A DNA stretch of 63,900 bases. It comes from Clostridia bacterium. Lineage in GTDB: Bacteria; Bacillota; Clostridia; Oscillospirales; Acutalibacteraceae. Positions 8,066 to 17,621 of the stretch are shown piece after piece. Under the pieces are notes generated by a model that saw only the letters and a program-made list of their open reading frames with translations, did not search any database and was not told the origin of the DNA. Where the stretch lies: positions 1-63,900 of the forward strand of contig JAFVTQ010000005.1 of assembly GCA_017503135.1 (NCBI GenBank), given 5' to 3'. The translations under genes and the position numbers were made by a program. Within the stretch, counting starts at the first letter, position 1. Each line of letters starts with the position of its first letter.

Positions 8066-9751
8066 ATGGGTGATATTATAATCCCCGGCAGTATTTGCGC
8101 AAGACTTATAGATGCCGGTATAATAAATGAAAACCAACTTAAAGAGGCTCTTGAAATTCAGAAAACAAGTAAGCAACTTATCGGTACAATTCTTACTCAG
8201 TTGGGATATTGTACAGAAGAAGATATTGCAAAGACTCTTGCCAAAAAAACAGGCTACAAGTTTGTTTCGATTGATGAAGTTGGCGTGAATATTGCAGTGG
8301 CAAACCTTATTACACCTGAGTTTGCTCTCAGAAACAATGCTCTTCCTCTTTATGAAGAAGAAGGTGTTGTTTATGTTGCAATGCAAAATCCTAATGATAT
8401 TCTTTTGGTTGATAACCTTAGAATGATTACAGGGTATGAAATTTGTCCAGTTGTAGCAGCAGATATGGAGCTTGCTGTTGCTATTGAAAATTTTGCAAAT
8501 ATGAACAGTGGTGTCGAAGATTACGATGACGATGCAGAAGATACAACAGCTGCTGAATCTGAACAACTCGACATTGACGACAAGCCAACAGTTCAGCTTG
8601 TTAACCAGATTATCAACAACGCTATCAAAGCAGGTGCATCTGATATTCATATTGAAGCACTTGAAAAGTATATGAGAGTTCGCTTCAGAATTGACGGTGT
8701 TTTGCAAGAAATTATGCAGAACCCAATTAAAATGTATGCAGGTGTTATCTCAAGAATTAAGGTTATCGGCGGTATGGATATCGCTGAACGCCGTATTCCA
8801 CAAGACGGTCGTGCTACAGTTAAATTTGAAGACAAAACAATGGACGTTCGTATTGCTTCAATGCCTACAGTTTATGGCGAAAAAGTCGTAATGCGTCTTT
8901 TGGAAAGAAACAGTTCTCAGGCTGTTACTATTAAGGACATTAAGTTCAGTCCACGTCAGTTTGATAGATTTGACCATGCTATTCGTATGCCTTATGGTTT
9001 CGTTCTCGTTACAGGACCTACTGGTAGTGGTAAATCAACAACTCTTTATGCGACTTTGGCAGAAATCAGTACAATTGAAAAGAACGTTATTACACTTGAA
9101 GACCCTGTTGAACGTCGTATGGCTGGTATCAATCAGGTTCAGATGAATAACCGTGCAGGTATGACTTTCGCAGCAGCTCTTCGTTCAGTTCTCCGTTCTG
9201 ACCCTGATATTGTCATGGTCGGTGAAATTCGTGATAGTGAGACTGCAAAAATTGCCGTTGAAGCTGCCCTTACAGGACACTTGGTTCTCTCAACACTACA
9301 TACAAACGACGCACCTGGTGCTGTTACTCGTCTTGATGAAATGGGTGTTGAACCATTCCTTACAGCGTCTTCACTTGTTGGCGTTCTTGCACAGCGTCTT
9401 GTTAGAAAACTCTGTCCAAAATGCCGTGAAGAATATGAAATTTCACACGCAGAACTCAAAAAGATTGTTCCTGACCTTGAAACTTATGGTTACAATCAAC
9501 CTTCATATAAGCTTTATAAAGCAAAGGGCTGTTTGACTTGTAACAACACAGGTTATAAGGGCCGTGAAGCTGTATTTGAGTTCCTTACAGTTACAGAAGA
9601 AATGAAACGTCTTATTCTTGATAGAGCAACAATCACAGAAGTTCGTGACCTTGCAGTTAAACAAGAAATGAAGACACTTAAAGACGAAGGTCTATATAAA
9701 ATGATGGAGGGTACAACCTCTCTCGAAGAAGTTTTACGTGTTATCGTATAA
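8066..9751 (+). CDS. pilB: Type IV pilus extension ATPase PilB
   Basis: 561 aa hexameric ATPase that drives pilus polymerisation. N-terminal GspE/MshEN-type domain (~residues 8-150) starting GDIIIPGSICARLIDAGIIN, a variant of the fold that can bind c-di-GMP in some PilB proteins; acidic linker; then the ATPase core with Walker A GPTGSGKST near 318, DPDIVMVGEIRD near 380, and a zinc tetracysteine (CPKC near 450 and CLTC near 489) that is characteristic of PilB/GspE and absent from PilT. Confidence 0.95.
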   Translation: MGDIIIPGSICARLIDAGIINENQLKEALEIQKTSKQLIGTILTQLGYCTEEDIAKTLAKKTGYKFVSIDEVGVNIAVANLITPEFALRNNALPLYEEEGVVYVAMQNPNDILLVDNLRMITGYEICPVVAADMELAVAIENFANMNSGVEDYDDDAEDTTAAESEQLDIDDKPTVQLVNQIINNAIKAGASDIHIEALEKYMRVRFRIDGVLQEIMQNPIKMYAGVISRIKVIGGMDIAERRIPQDGRATVKFEDKTMDVRIASMPTVYGEKVVMRLLERNSSQAVTIKDIKFSPRQFDRFDHAIRMPYGFVLVTGPTGSGKSTTLYATLAEISTIEKNVITLEDPVERRMAGINQVQMNNRAGMTFAAALRSVLRSDPDIVMVGEIRDSETAKIAVEAALTGHLVLSTLHTNDAPGAVTRLDEMGVEPFLTASSLVGVLAQRLVRKLCPKCREEYEISHAELKKIVPDLETYGYNQPSYKLYKAKGCLTCNNTGYKGREAVFEFLTVTEEMKRLILDRATITEVRDLAVKQEMKTLKDEGLYKMMEGTTSLEEVLRVIV

Positions 9752-9796
9752 TTATTTATTATTTTTACGATGCCATTTCAGAAAGGAGCAGACAAG

Positions 9797-11575
9797 ATGA
9801 AAAAATACCTTAAAAATAATGAAGGTATGGCTTTGCCTATGGTACTTATAATTATGGCAATTATAATGACTTTTACTACAGGTTTGGCGGTATTGGCTTA
9901 TAATTCATATGTGTCTGTTAGATGGATGAGTCAGGAGAAACAGGCTTATTACTTGGCACGTGCAGGTGTTGAAGCTGCCTCTTATGCTTATAGAGAAGCT
10001 GTGAGTAAAGCTAGCGGTGACACTACTTCTGATACAGGCAGATTCGTACAAGTTGGTGAAAATGGTGGTGATGAAGCTATCATTACATCAAGCAAAGTGT
10101 ATGCATATTACACCAAAAGCAGTAATGCTAACGACAATACCATTTGGGATGGCTTTGCTTTTTCGTTAGAAGCAGCATCGACAGAGAATCCAGGTTATTT
10201 TGGCTATTTTGAGGTTCAGATTGGCAATGGTGCAGATTTAGTTCGCACAAAAGACGAAACTGCTGATAAAGGTTATGTAGAAACTGAAACACCAGTTAAA
10301 GTGTTTAAGAGTGTGGGCCATATAGCTGAAAATAATATTGTTAGAACAGTTTATGGTTACATAACACCTACTGAAACCATTCAGGGTGAAACATTGTATG
10401 ATGAAAACGGTATTCTTAAAAGAGCTGTTGGAGCTGGCGCATTTACAAAAAAAGATGAAATCACTATCAGCTATGAAACACTTGATACAGAAGTGGGTAT
10501 TACCGGGCAAGATGGTTTCTTGACAAGACTTGCCAAAATTGCTAGGAGTTTATTTAAAGGCCTTATAAATCAAGTTTATAAGCAGTTTGCTAACTTGAAG
10601 GATGGCGACGGTAATTATATCTTCCCTAACTTCCCAAGAAACAGACATATTGATATGTATTCAAAAATAAGTGATTCAACACTTGTTTTGACCAAACCAG
10701 ATAATTCAAAGCTTATTAAGGGTGGTCCAAAGCTTAGTGAAACAGTTGGCAAAGATGGTATGCAGAATTATGGCGATAATTTCTATGTTATTTCGTCTGG
10801 CGAAAATCTATTCTTGCAAAATGTGGGCATTGATGCAACGCCTGAAAAGGGACAATACAACTCAATCGGTCTTTATGGTGACCAGATTATAATTGACGGT
10901 AATATTATACTTTATGCTTATATCACAAACCCTGACTCACTTGCGGGTAGTGTTTTGACATCAACAATTTCTCTTTTAGGTAACCGTTTCTGCTTGGGAA
11001 CAGTTATGTTGGGTCATGGTAGGGTTTATGATGAAAACGACCCTAAATTGTTCAAAGGAAAAGGCATCACCGATGAAAATGGTAAGGATGTTGCGGCAAA
11101 TAAAGTTTATTTCAACGGTAATGTCGTTTTAAAACTATATACACAAGGTGTGGGTGTTGAAACATATCGAATTTTCAATGCTGGTGATATGGCATATTTC
11201 TACGGTTCATTCGGTGAAAATACTACAACTAATACAAGCGCAGGCAAAATTGAATCAACATCAGCAGGTATTGACCTTTTGAAATATTTTGTTGACGCTG
11301 TTATTGAAGGTCGCGATGGTTATCATATTTATGGTGACGCCGTTAAAGAAAAAATGCAAAAACTTAGAGAAATCTATTATGGTACAGACTCACCATCATA
11401 TTTTGAAGGTAACACAGTCTTATTTAAGAGATTAGAGGTTACAACAGATAATAAAGGTAGTGTGTTGGTAAATGGTGAAAAGGGAAGAATTGATGAAATT
11501 GTTCCACCAATGCCAAGCTCTTCGGTTTCAATTAGTTGGGGTCAGCCACGAGCTTGGGACGTTTTCCACCAATAA
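9797..11575 (+). CDS. Large GspK/PilX-like minor pilin without Glu5
   Basis: 592 aa from the ATG at 9797, chosen because AAAGGAG (9782-9788) lies just upstream; an in-frame ATG at 9770 lies before that SD. The N-terminus MKKYLKNNEGMALPMVLIIM is a type III (prepilin) signal cleaved after Gly10, followed by a ~25-residue hydrophobic helix. The mature +5 residue is Met, not the conserved Glu. In characterised systems the minor pilin without Glu5 (GspK, PilX) caps the filament tip. The remainder is a large beta-rich ectodomain with no family that I recognise. Directly followed by the giant pilin. Confidence 0.8.
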   Translation: MKKYLKNNEGMALPMVLIIMAIIMTFTTGLAVLAYNSYVSVRWMSQEKQAYYLARAGVEAASYAYREAVSKASGDTTSDTGRFVQVGENGGDEAIITSSKVYAYYTKSSNANDNTIWDGFAFSLEAASTENPGYFGYFEVQIGNGADLVRTKDETADKGYVETETPVKVFKSVGHIAENNIVRTVYGYITPTETIQGETLYDENGILKRAVGAGAFTKKDEITISYETLDTEVGITGQDGFLTRLAKIARSLFKGLINQVYKQFANLKDGDGNYIFPNFPRNRHIDMYSKISDSTLVLTKPDNSKLIKGGPKLSETVGKDGMQNYGDNFYVISSGENLFLQNVGIDATPEKGQYNSIGLYGDQIIIDGNIILYAYITNPDSLAGSVLTSTISLLGNRFCLGTVMLGHGRVYDENDPKLFKGKGITDENGKDVAANKVYFNGNVVLKLYTQGVGVETYRIFNAGDMAYFYGSFGENTTTNTSAGKIESTSAGIDLLKYFVDAVIEGRDGYHIYGDAVKEKMQKLREIYYGTDSPSYFEGNTVLFKRLEVTTDNKGSVLVNGEKGRIDEIVPPMPSSSVSISWGQPRAWDVFHQ

Positions 11576-11592
11576 GAAAGGAGTGACTCATA

Positions 11593-14500
11593 ATGATTAA
11601 GAAATGGAATAATTATTTGCTTAATAAAAAGGGTATGTCCCTTGTTGAAGTTTTAACAGCAATGACAATTCTTACTCTTGTGATATTTTGTTTTGCTCCT
11701 TTGATGCTTGCATATATGGATACAATCAATATTGCGGGCGATAAAATGGAGCGTGTATATAAGGATGCCGGTAACCTTGAAGTTCTTTTAGGTAAGAACA
11801 GTCTTGATGGCAATTACACTGTTTCACTTGATACAGTTCCAATTATATTAACATCACCTGATGCTACTATTACTGTTGATGGCAACACTCAAAATGTTGC
11901 AGCGGCAGAATATCCTTCTTTCGTTAAAGCCTATGGTCTTACATCTGGCGGTACTTTCGCGAAAGATAAAGACGGCAACCCAATTGCTGGTGGCAATATA
12001 AACATAAGTACTGGTCAGTCAACTTTTTATACAGATAAAGCTGGTAGTGCTTCGGGAATTACCTTGTTCCCTTCTTCACTTACTGATGACTTTAAGGTTG
12101 CATATATTACAATTTATGGTGCAGACATTAACTTTGTGTTAGGCCAATGCGAGTTTGTTACAACAGGTCCAACTGAAGAAATTAAACTCAAAGAAGGCAC
12201 TGATTATGACCTTGAATACCATCCGGATAGAAAAAACCCAACTGATACAAACATTCTTTTGCTTACTGTTTATGGTGGTGGTGATAATATTTCTTTTGAA
12301 ACATCACCATTGGTGTTCAAGCATTTAGGTCAGCGATATGAAATTCAGATTGACGCACCTTCTATGATTATGGTTGGTGAAAAAGCACCTGACAATAATT
12401 ATTATTACTATGTATCTCGTGGTGAACTTGATGAAGACGGTAATCTTCTTATCCATCGTCGTGCTATGAACACAACAAATGACCCTAAAGGTGGCGGAAG
12501 AGTAACACTCACTTCTGCTATGAACGACGTTGAGTGGGTGCCTGTTGAAAGCGCCGATTCATATAGTAAAGATAGCAGTGGCGATTCTTATGGTTACTAT
12601 GTAATGTGCGGTGACAATGGTCAGGTTCGTCGTTTTTGGAAACGTCCTGACACAACAATAACAGTTGACGGTAAAACTGTAAAAGTCGACGGTAACTATT
12701 ATTGGGGCGGCGATTATACTTACTATACTGACTATGACTTTGTTCAGGTTAATGACAGCGACCCCGCACACATTAACTCTACAGATAAAAACGGTAATAC
12801 ATATGCGGACAGAGTTTATAGCACAGACACATCCTTTAAATTTATCGCTCAAAGAGACGCAACCAACACAAAATCTGGCTTCAACGTAGGTTCAAAAGAA
12901 TACGCAATTGCAGGTGTTGTTAATACTTCAACTGCACTTTTGAGAGTTTTGTCAGTTGTTTCTGTTACAAGAGCTGATGATGGTGAGTTCTATGGCAGAG
13001 ATGGTGAAATCTATTTCTATGAACTTAACGGCAACAACATTGGCGTTTATCCAACTGTTACTGAAGCACGTAACAAGGCAGGCTCTTTCCAAGGCTATAC
13101 TGTAAAAACATGGGTTAACACTATTGGTAAAGATACTGGTAACCCTGCTCATGGTTGGCTTGAAACAAAAGATAACTCATATTTTGATGTTAATGGTGTT
13201 GACACATCTTCAGTAAATACAGATTCTTATCCAATCACATTGACTTCTGTTGATGCAATTCGTATCACAGGTACAGGCACATCTCATAAAAAGAATGTTA
13301 CAGATTCCAGCGAAGGTAGTTACTATTTCACATCAACAGGTGATGGTGATACAATTGCTGAAGGCGCAACAACAAATATGAACTATCCACAAGAAAACTA
13401 TACACTTTATTGCGGATATATCCCTGCTATGATGGACTTGTTTGCATCAAGAACAGGTTCAACAGGTTCTTATTTCGAACCTGTTGAATGGAAGGGTACA
13501 TATGGTCATGAAGAAGATAGTAAGGGTACATTCTATGAAATACCTTCTGCTTCGGGCATCACCAGAGCGGGTAATAGAAAAACAGTTAAAAATAATATTC
13601 ACCTTTATACATTCTGGCGTATGACTCTTGGTGTTACACCTTATTTAACAAGTGGTTCAGACCTTAATATTGACACTTCAAAACAGGGTAATCTTGCATT
13701 CTATCGAGAATCAGGCGACTGTGACGAGTATCTTGTTCACTATCCATACACAAATCTTCAATATGCTATTACTGGTAAATTCTACGACCAAGAAACATTT
13801 ACAAATAATAGAAATAATGTTGAATCTCTTTTCAAAAATGCTAAAAACGACAAATATGAAATAGCGTCACCTAATATTTTGATTAACCAGTTAAGTGGAG
13901 CTCATCAAAACGTAACAAATGGTGAGATTGTTGATATTACAGTTTCATATCTTTCACATCCATTTGCTGTAGCTGTTGCTGCTAACCCAACTGATGACAT
14001 TGTTTATGACTATTCAAATAACAAGGATGCCGGTCAGATTTTCTATTGGCATAACCGTCGTGAAACAATTACATTCCTTGACTCAGCAAGTACAATGGTA
14101 CCAAGCGGTGAAAACGATATTCCAGTTTCATTGATGGTTGGTTATCTTCTTGGTGGTACTGTTGAATACGGTCCAAGTGGTGACAAAACATTCGTTAATG
14201 TTGGTTCAGTTATGAACAACGGCATCGTTTTCATTCGTGCGGGTGACTATACAGTTAAAAAGCAAAACGCTTCTAACGCACAGACTTATGAATATCAGGC
14301 AACTGATAGCACTGGCTACCAACTTAGTAGTGAGTCAAACGTTTTCCATCAGTTCTATTATTTGAATTCAAGAGCAAAGCTTCCTGGTTCATTTCTTGGT
14401 ATTGATACTAACAGAGAAGATACAGGTCACCATGGCGAGTATTCTGACGAACCTACAAAGGGTCATAATATTGGTAACCTTTATGGTGCTGACTATTGGC

Positions 14501-15507
14501 AGATTAACCGTCATATTCAGTATCGTTCTCTTACAGGTGCGACAGCGGCAGATAAAAGCACCGCTTCATCGAGCTATGAATATCTTCGTTCACACCCAAT
14601 GTCAAACACAAAGGTTAATTGTGTTGCGTGGGGTACAACTTGGAATGGTTACCCAGAAGCAATGTGGGGAACTGAAAATGGTACAGTTCTTTCTTGGTGG
14701 GTAAATACAAGCAAAGTTGCTAATGAAGCTGCACAGGATTGGAATGACCGTTCAGTTGATGCTGAAATTCAGTCATATAAATGGATTGATAATATAAACG
14801 GTGTTACTTTTGCTGTAACAAGTAAAGAGTATAAAGATACTGTTGGTTCAGCTGCATGGGGAACTGGAAGCACTACCGGTGCATCATTTACTCCTGGTTC
14901 AGATAGATTCAAATATTTTTATGATAAAGGCACTCAGGCAACAGGCTCTTGGGGCTCAATTGGATTCATCAACACTCTTGAAACAATTAATGATATTGAA
15001 TTTGCTGATGACATCTGGATTGCAGCAGGTGACCAGAGCAATAAAGACCCTGACGATTATTGCGCAAGCGGAAGTTTAGCACAAAGTGATGCTGGATTAA
15101 AAGCAAACTCTCATAGAGCTGTTATTAAGCCATATAGTAACTCTGGTTCAGGCTCATGGGTAAATGTTCGTTATTGGGTTGACCTTGTTGATGACGGAAC
15201 AAGCAAACAGTCAGATACCAACTCAACTTATCACTGGCGCGCAGTTAAAATTTCAGATGATAAAAACTGCAATATTGTTCAGATTAACAATGTTAATGGT
15301 ATGTGGATTGCTACCGGATATAAGGACGCTAATAACAATGATGAGTTCGATGATGGCGAACAGACAGTTATTAGCTGGACTTATGACCCATTGGTTCCAT
15401 ATGGCGAAGAAGGTGGCTGGAGTACAGATGTTAAAATGTACGATGGCACAACAGAACTTCCACTTTCGGCAATGGGTGGTATCAACTCATGTGCAACAAG
15501 AGACTAA
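11593..15507 (+). CDS. Giant modular pilin / putative tip adhesin (1304 aa)
   Basis: SD AAAGGAGTGA and ATG at 11593. Residues 1-14 are a prepilin leader ending KKG, then MSLVEVLTAM with Glu at mature +5 and a hydrophobic helix to ~40, so it is processed by PilD and enters the pilus. The ectodomain, ~1250 residues, is Tyr/Trp/Asn/Gly-rich. The C-terminal ~320 residues repeat a pattern of NGVTFAVTS, DDIWIAAGDQ and NGMWIATGYKD blade-like strands, suggesting a beta-propeller. A DANNNDEFDDGE acidic loop looks calcium-binding. Known: some Gram-positive T4P carry modular tip pilins with grafted adhesion domains. I infer adhesion to host or food surfaces; the ligand is unknown. Far larger than any ordinary pilin. 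Confidence 0.8.
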   Translation: MIKKWNNYLLNKKGMSLVEVLTAMTILTLVIFCFAPLMLAYMDTINIAGDKMERVYKDAGNLEVLLGKNSLDGNYTVSLDTVPIILTSPDATITVDGNTQNVAAAEYPSFVKAYGLTSGGTFAKDKDGNPIAGGNINISTGQSTFYTDKAGSASGITLFPSSLTDDFKVAYITIYGADINFVLGQCEFVTTGPTEEIKLKEGTDYDLEYHPDRKNPTDTNILLLTVYGGGDNISFETSPLVFKHLGQRYEIQIDAPSMIMVGEKAPDNNYYYYVSRGELDEDGNLLIHRRAMNTTNDPKGGGRVTLTSAMNDVEWVPVESADSYSKDSSGDSYGYYVMCGDNGQVRRFWKRPDTTITVDGKTVKVDGNYYWGGDYTYYTDYDFVQVNDSDPAHINSTDKNGNTYADRVYSTDTSFKFIAQRDATNTKSGFNVGSKEYAIAGVVNTSTALLRVLSVVSVTRADDGEFYGRDGEIYFYELNGNNIGVYPTVTEARNKAGSFQGYTVKTWVNTIGKDTGNPAHGWLETKDNSYFDVNGVDTSSVNTDSYPITLTSVDAIRITGTGTSHKKNVTDSSEGSYYFTSTGDGDTIAEGATTNMNYPQENYTLYCGYIPAMMDLFASRTGSTGSYFEPVEWKGTYGHEEDSKGTFYEIPSASGITRAGNRKTVKNNIHLYTFWRMTLGVTPYLTSGSDLNIDTSKQGNLAFYRESGDCDEYLVHYPYTNLQYAITGKFYDQETFTNNRNNVESLFKNAKNDKYEIASPNILINQLSGAHQNVTNGEIVDITVSYLSHPFAVAVAANPTDDIVYDYSNNKDAGQIFYWHNRRETITFLDSASTMVPSGENDIPVSLMVGYLLGGTVEYGPSGDKTFVNVGSVMNNGIVFIRAGDYTVKKQNASNAQTYEYQATDSTGYQLSSESNVFHQFYYLNSRAKLPGSFLGIDTNREDTGHHGEYSDEPTKGHNIGNLYGADYWQINRHIQYRSLTGATAADKSTASSSYEYLRSHPMSNTKVNCVAWGTTWNGYPEAMWGTENGTVLSWWVNTSKVANEAAQDWNDRSVDAEIQSYKWIDNINGVTFAVTSKEYKDTVGSAAWGTGSTTGASFTPGSDRFKYFYDKGTQATGSWGSIGFINTLETINDIEFADDIWIAAGDQSNKDPDDYCASGSLAQSDAGLKANSHRAVIKPYSNSGSGSWVNVRYWVDLVDDGTSKQSDTNSTYHWRAVKISDDKNCNIVQINNVNGMWIATGYKDANNNDEFDDGEQTVISWTYDPLVPYGEEGGWSTDVKMYDGTTELPLSAMGGINSCATRD

Positions 15508-15517
15508 TTTAAAAACA

Positions 15518-15549
15518 TCAGGGCAGGAAGAAACTGCTTCTTGCCCTGA
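15518..15549 (+). other. Intercistronic hairpin after the giant pilin gene
   Basis: TCAGGGCAGGAAG (15518-15530) pairs with CTTCTTGCCCTGA (15537-15549), 13 bp with one G-U pair and a 6-nt loop. No T run follows, and the next SD begins about 12 nt downstream. It probably protects or separates mRNA segments, or partly hides the next translation start. Confidence 0.6.
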
Positions 15550-15572
15550 CTTCTCTAAAATGGGGTGAGTAA

Positions 15573-16871
15573 ATGTTTAAACTCATACATAAAAACAGAA
15601 AAGGTTTCTCTTTGGTAGAACTGTTAGTTTGTGTGGCTGTTCTTGGTTTGGTTATACCTTTGGCGGGCAACATACTTTACAATTTAATAAACTTTCATGA
15701 CACAATTGTTGACCGCTGGGATGTGCAAACAGCTGTCGACTTGACTTGTAATGACCTTGAAAACAACAAAGATGGTCTTACTAATGCGTTTCAGGTTGAC
15801 CTTATTTACGACCCCGTTATTGAAGAAGGCGTAATTCTGGATAAAGCAACTGGCTATATTGTGTGGAAAAACGGTGCTAATTCTAGCAAGGTTATGCTTC
15901 AAGAAGGCATCGGTGTTAATACCGAAGAACATAAAAGCAATGTATATACTTATATATTCTCTGCTAAAACATGGGATACAGAAGGCCTTTATTTAGGTGA
16001 ACTTCTCTATATGCGTAGCTATGGTGACACTAGAAGTCATCTCTTGTTGAGCGATTATGGATTGGGGAATATTCCTGTAGGTGTAAGTTTTTCGTTAGGA
16101 ACAACAAAAAGTTTAATTACACAAGCCGGCAATGACCCGTTCTATACACAAAATACTATAACAATGCATTTTCGTTCTGGCAAAGAGGACATTGAATATG
16201 GCTATGACACATCATTTGCTATCGTCAATATTGACACAAGCACAAGGCCAATAAATTACAGTGGTGGAAAGCTTGTTACTGAACTTGCGTGGCTTGATAC
16301 TGATTCAAAAACTCCAATAGCTTATGTTGCAGGTTGGGACAATTATGAACTTAACTATAAAAACAGTAATTTGACTACTGACAATGGTTTCCCAGTTGCA
16401 ACTGTTGAACAAGACGGCACAACATATTATGAAACAGGTTATGTGAATGCTGCTGGTGAGAGAGCTGTAATTGAAGATACTTTCCAGATGGAATATGAAG
16501 ACGCAAACGGTAACACTCAAACAGTTGAAGCTCCTGTTATTGCCCGTGAAGGCAATGTTTTAAGATATAAATCTCCAACAGCTGAGAAAACTCATGGTGC
16601 AGCTGAAGAAAAAGGTGCTCCAACAAATGTTGCAAGCTGTCTTACAAGTTTTGCAATGATGGACTCAAACTTAAGAGATGAAGTTCTTGGCAATATCAGA
16701 ATGTTCCGTGATAATGTTCTTCGTGGAACAGAGTTTGGTGATTGGTTTATTCATCAGTATTATTATGTATGGTCACCATTCTTGATTGAACACACAGCAT
16801 TCTTGAAACCTGTTTATCAAACTGTTTTGATTCCGGTTTCTTATGTGTGTGAATTTATAGCGAAATTATAA
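15573..16871 (+). CDS. PilW/GspJ-like minor pilin
   Basis: 432 aa. Prepilin leader MFKLIHKNRKG, then FSLVELLVCVAVLGLVIPLA with Glu at mature +5, as in GspJ/PilW-type pseudopilins, followed by a large beta-rich ectodomain. The SD GGGGTGAG precedes the ATG. It is the last gene of the long pilus transcript. Together with the two upstream genes it gives three large pilins, consistent with a K/I/J-type tip complex. A short hydrophobic segment at the C-terminus (about 415-432) is unusual and might pack against the tip partners. Confidence 0.8.
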   Translation: MFKLIHKNRKGFSLVELLVCVAVLGLVIPLAGNILYNLINFHDTIVDRWDVQTAVDLTCNDLENNKDGLTNAFQVDLIYDPVIEEGVILDKATGYIVWKNGANSSKVMLQEGIGVNTEEHKSNVYTYIFSAKTWDTEGLYLGELLYMRSYGDTRSHLLLSDYGLGNIPVGVSFSLGTTKSLITQAGNDPFYTQNTITMHFRSGKEDIEYGYDTSFAIVNIDTSTRPINYSGGKLVTELAWLDTDSKTPIAYVAGWDNYELNYKNSNLTTDNGFPVATVEQDGTTYYETGYVNAAGERAVIEDTFQMEYEDANGNTQTVEAPVIAREGNVLRYKSPTAEKTHGAAEEKGAPTNVASCLTSFAMMDSNLRDEVLGNIRMFRDNVLRGTEFGDWFIHQYYYVWSPFLIEHTAFLKPVYQTVLIPVSYVCEFIAKL

Positions 16872-16930
16872 TAAACAGTTAAGACGGGATGTGTAAAAAA
16901 TATCTCGTCTTTTTTGTTTACTTTTTTATA

Positions 16931-16959
16931 TTGACTATTTTTGACAAATGGTATATAAT
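16931..16959 (+). promoter_or_regulatory. Promoter of the first major pilin gene
   Basis: TTGACT (16931-16936), 17 bp, TATAAT (16954-16959). This near-consensus site gives the pilin its own transcript apart from the assembly genes, as expected for an abundant subunit. Confidence 0.75.
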
Positions 16960-16968
16960 TTATTTGAC

Positions 16969-16987
16969 GGGGTACGGTATATTCCCG
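16969..16987 (+). promoter_or_regulatory. Pilin leader element GGGTACGG...TTCCCG, copy 1
   Basis: GGGTACGG (16970-16977) followed by TTCCCG (16982-16987) in the predicted 5' leader; GGG and CCC can close a small hairpin. The same pair of blocks, with the same internal distance, lies upstream of the second pilin gene. Confidence 0.5.
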
Positions 16988-17014
16988 TTAATCCCAAAAA
17001 AGAGGGTAATTAAA

Positions 17015-17422
17015 ATGAGAAAGTTACATAATAAAAAAGGTTTTTCACTTGTTGAATTAATGATTGTTGTTGTTATCATGGGTATTTTGATTGCAGTTGC
17101 AATTCCACTCTATGGCGCAGTTACAGCAAACGCTGAAAAGAGAACCTGCCAATCTAATATGGAAAATATGCACTCAATGTTTGCAAAATATTGTGTTATG
17201 GATAAAGATAATACAGCAACAACATTATTGCCAAACGGCTCATATAGCACAAAAGCAGGTTCAACAGACACAATTGCACAAGAGTTTCTTGAAAGCTTTG
17301 AAAACGACGAGCTTCCACACTGCTCGGTTGACGGTCATTATTATTTGCTTACAAAGGTGGATTCATATACTGTTGAAATCAAATGCGTTGATGAAAATGG
17401 TAACGAAACTGCACACAACTAA
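17015..17422 (+). CDS. pilA: PilA-type pilin, copy 1
   Basis: 135 aa from the ATG at 17015 behind AGAGGG; an in-frame upstream ATG would give an implausible 42-residue extension that reads through the promoter. Prepilin leader MRKLHNKKG, then FSLVELMIVVVIMGILIAVAIPLYGA, nearly identical to the second pilin for about 35 residues. The mature head is short with cysteines in RTCQSN, KYCVMD, PHCSVD and IKCVDE, able to form disulfides. Either a major or an alternative pilin. Confidence 0.92.
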   Translation: MRKLHNKKGFSLVELMIVVVIMGILIAVAIPLYGAVTANAEKRTCQSNMENMHSMFAKYCVMDKDNTATTLLPNGSYSTKAGSTDTIAQEFLESFENDELPHCSVDGHYYLLTKVDSYTVEIKCVDENGNETAHN

Positions 17423-17491
17423 TTGATTTAGGCAAAACTGACAAACATATAACAACTTAATTGGCAATTTCGACAAATTTCAAAAAAAGGC

Positions 17492-17520
17492 TTTACAAAT
17501 AACTTGATTTGTAGTAGTAT
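17492..17520 (+). promoter_or_regulatory. Probable promoter of the second major pilin gene
   Basis: TTTACA (17492-17497), 17 bp, TAGTAT (17515-17520). It is weaker than the copy upstream of the first pilin, and the shared leader block starts only 2 bp after this -10, so the true start may differ. Confidence 0.5.
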
Positions 17521-17522
17521 AA

Positions 17523-17592
17523 GGGTACGGAAAGTTCCCGCTTTTTAAAACTTGGTATTCAGGTTCGGATGGACCTTAATATAAAACTATTA
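17523..17592 (+). promoter_or_regulatory. Structured leader of the second pilin gene, element copy 2
   Basis: GGGTACGG (17523-17530) and TTCCCG (17535-17540) repeat the element seen before the first pilin. A second hairpin, GGTTC GGAT GGACC, follows at 17562-17575. The ~100-nt leader ends in the SD AAAGGAG before the ATG at 17622. No known riboswitch was recognised. Confidence 0.45.
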
Positions 17593-17621
17593 TAATTCTT
17601 TAATTAAAGGAGAAAATTATT

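Noticed and set aside
8030-8707. 225-codon minus-strand ORF antisense to pilB
   Set aside because: Cys/Asn/Phe-rich translation is typical of the antisense frame of a strongly coding gene; no SD or promoter.
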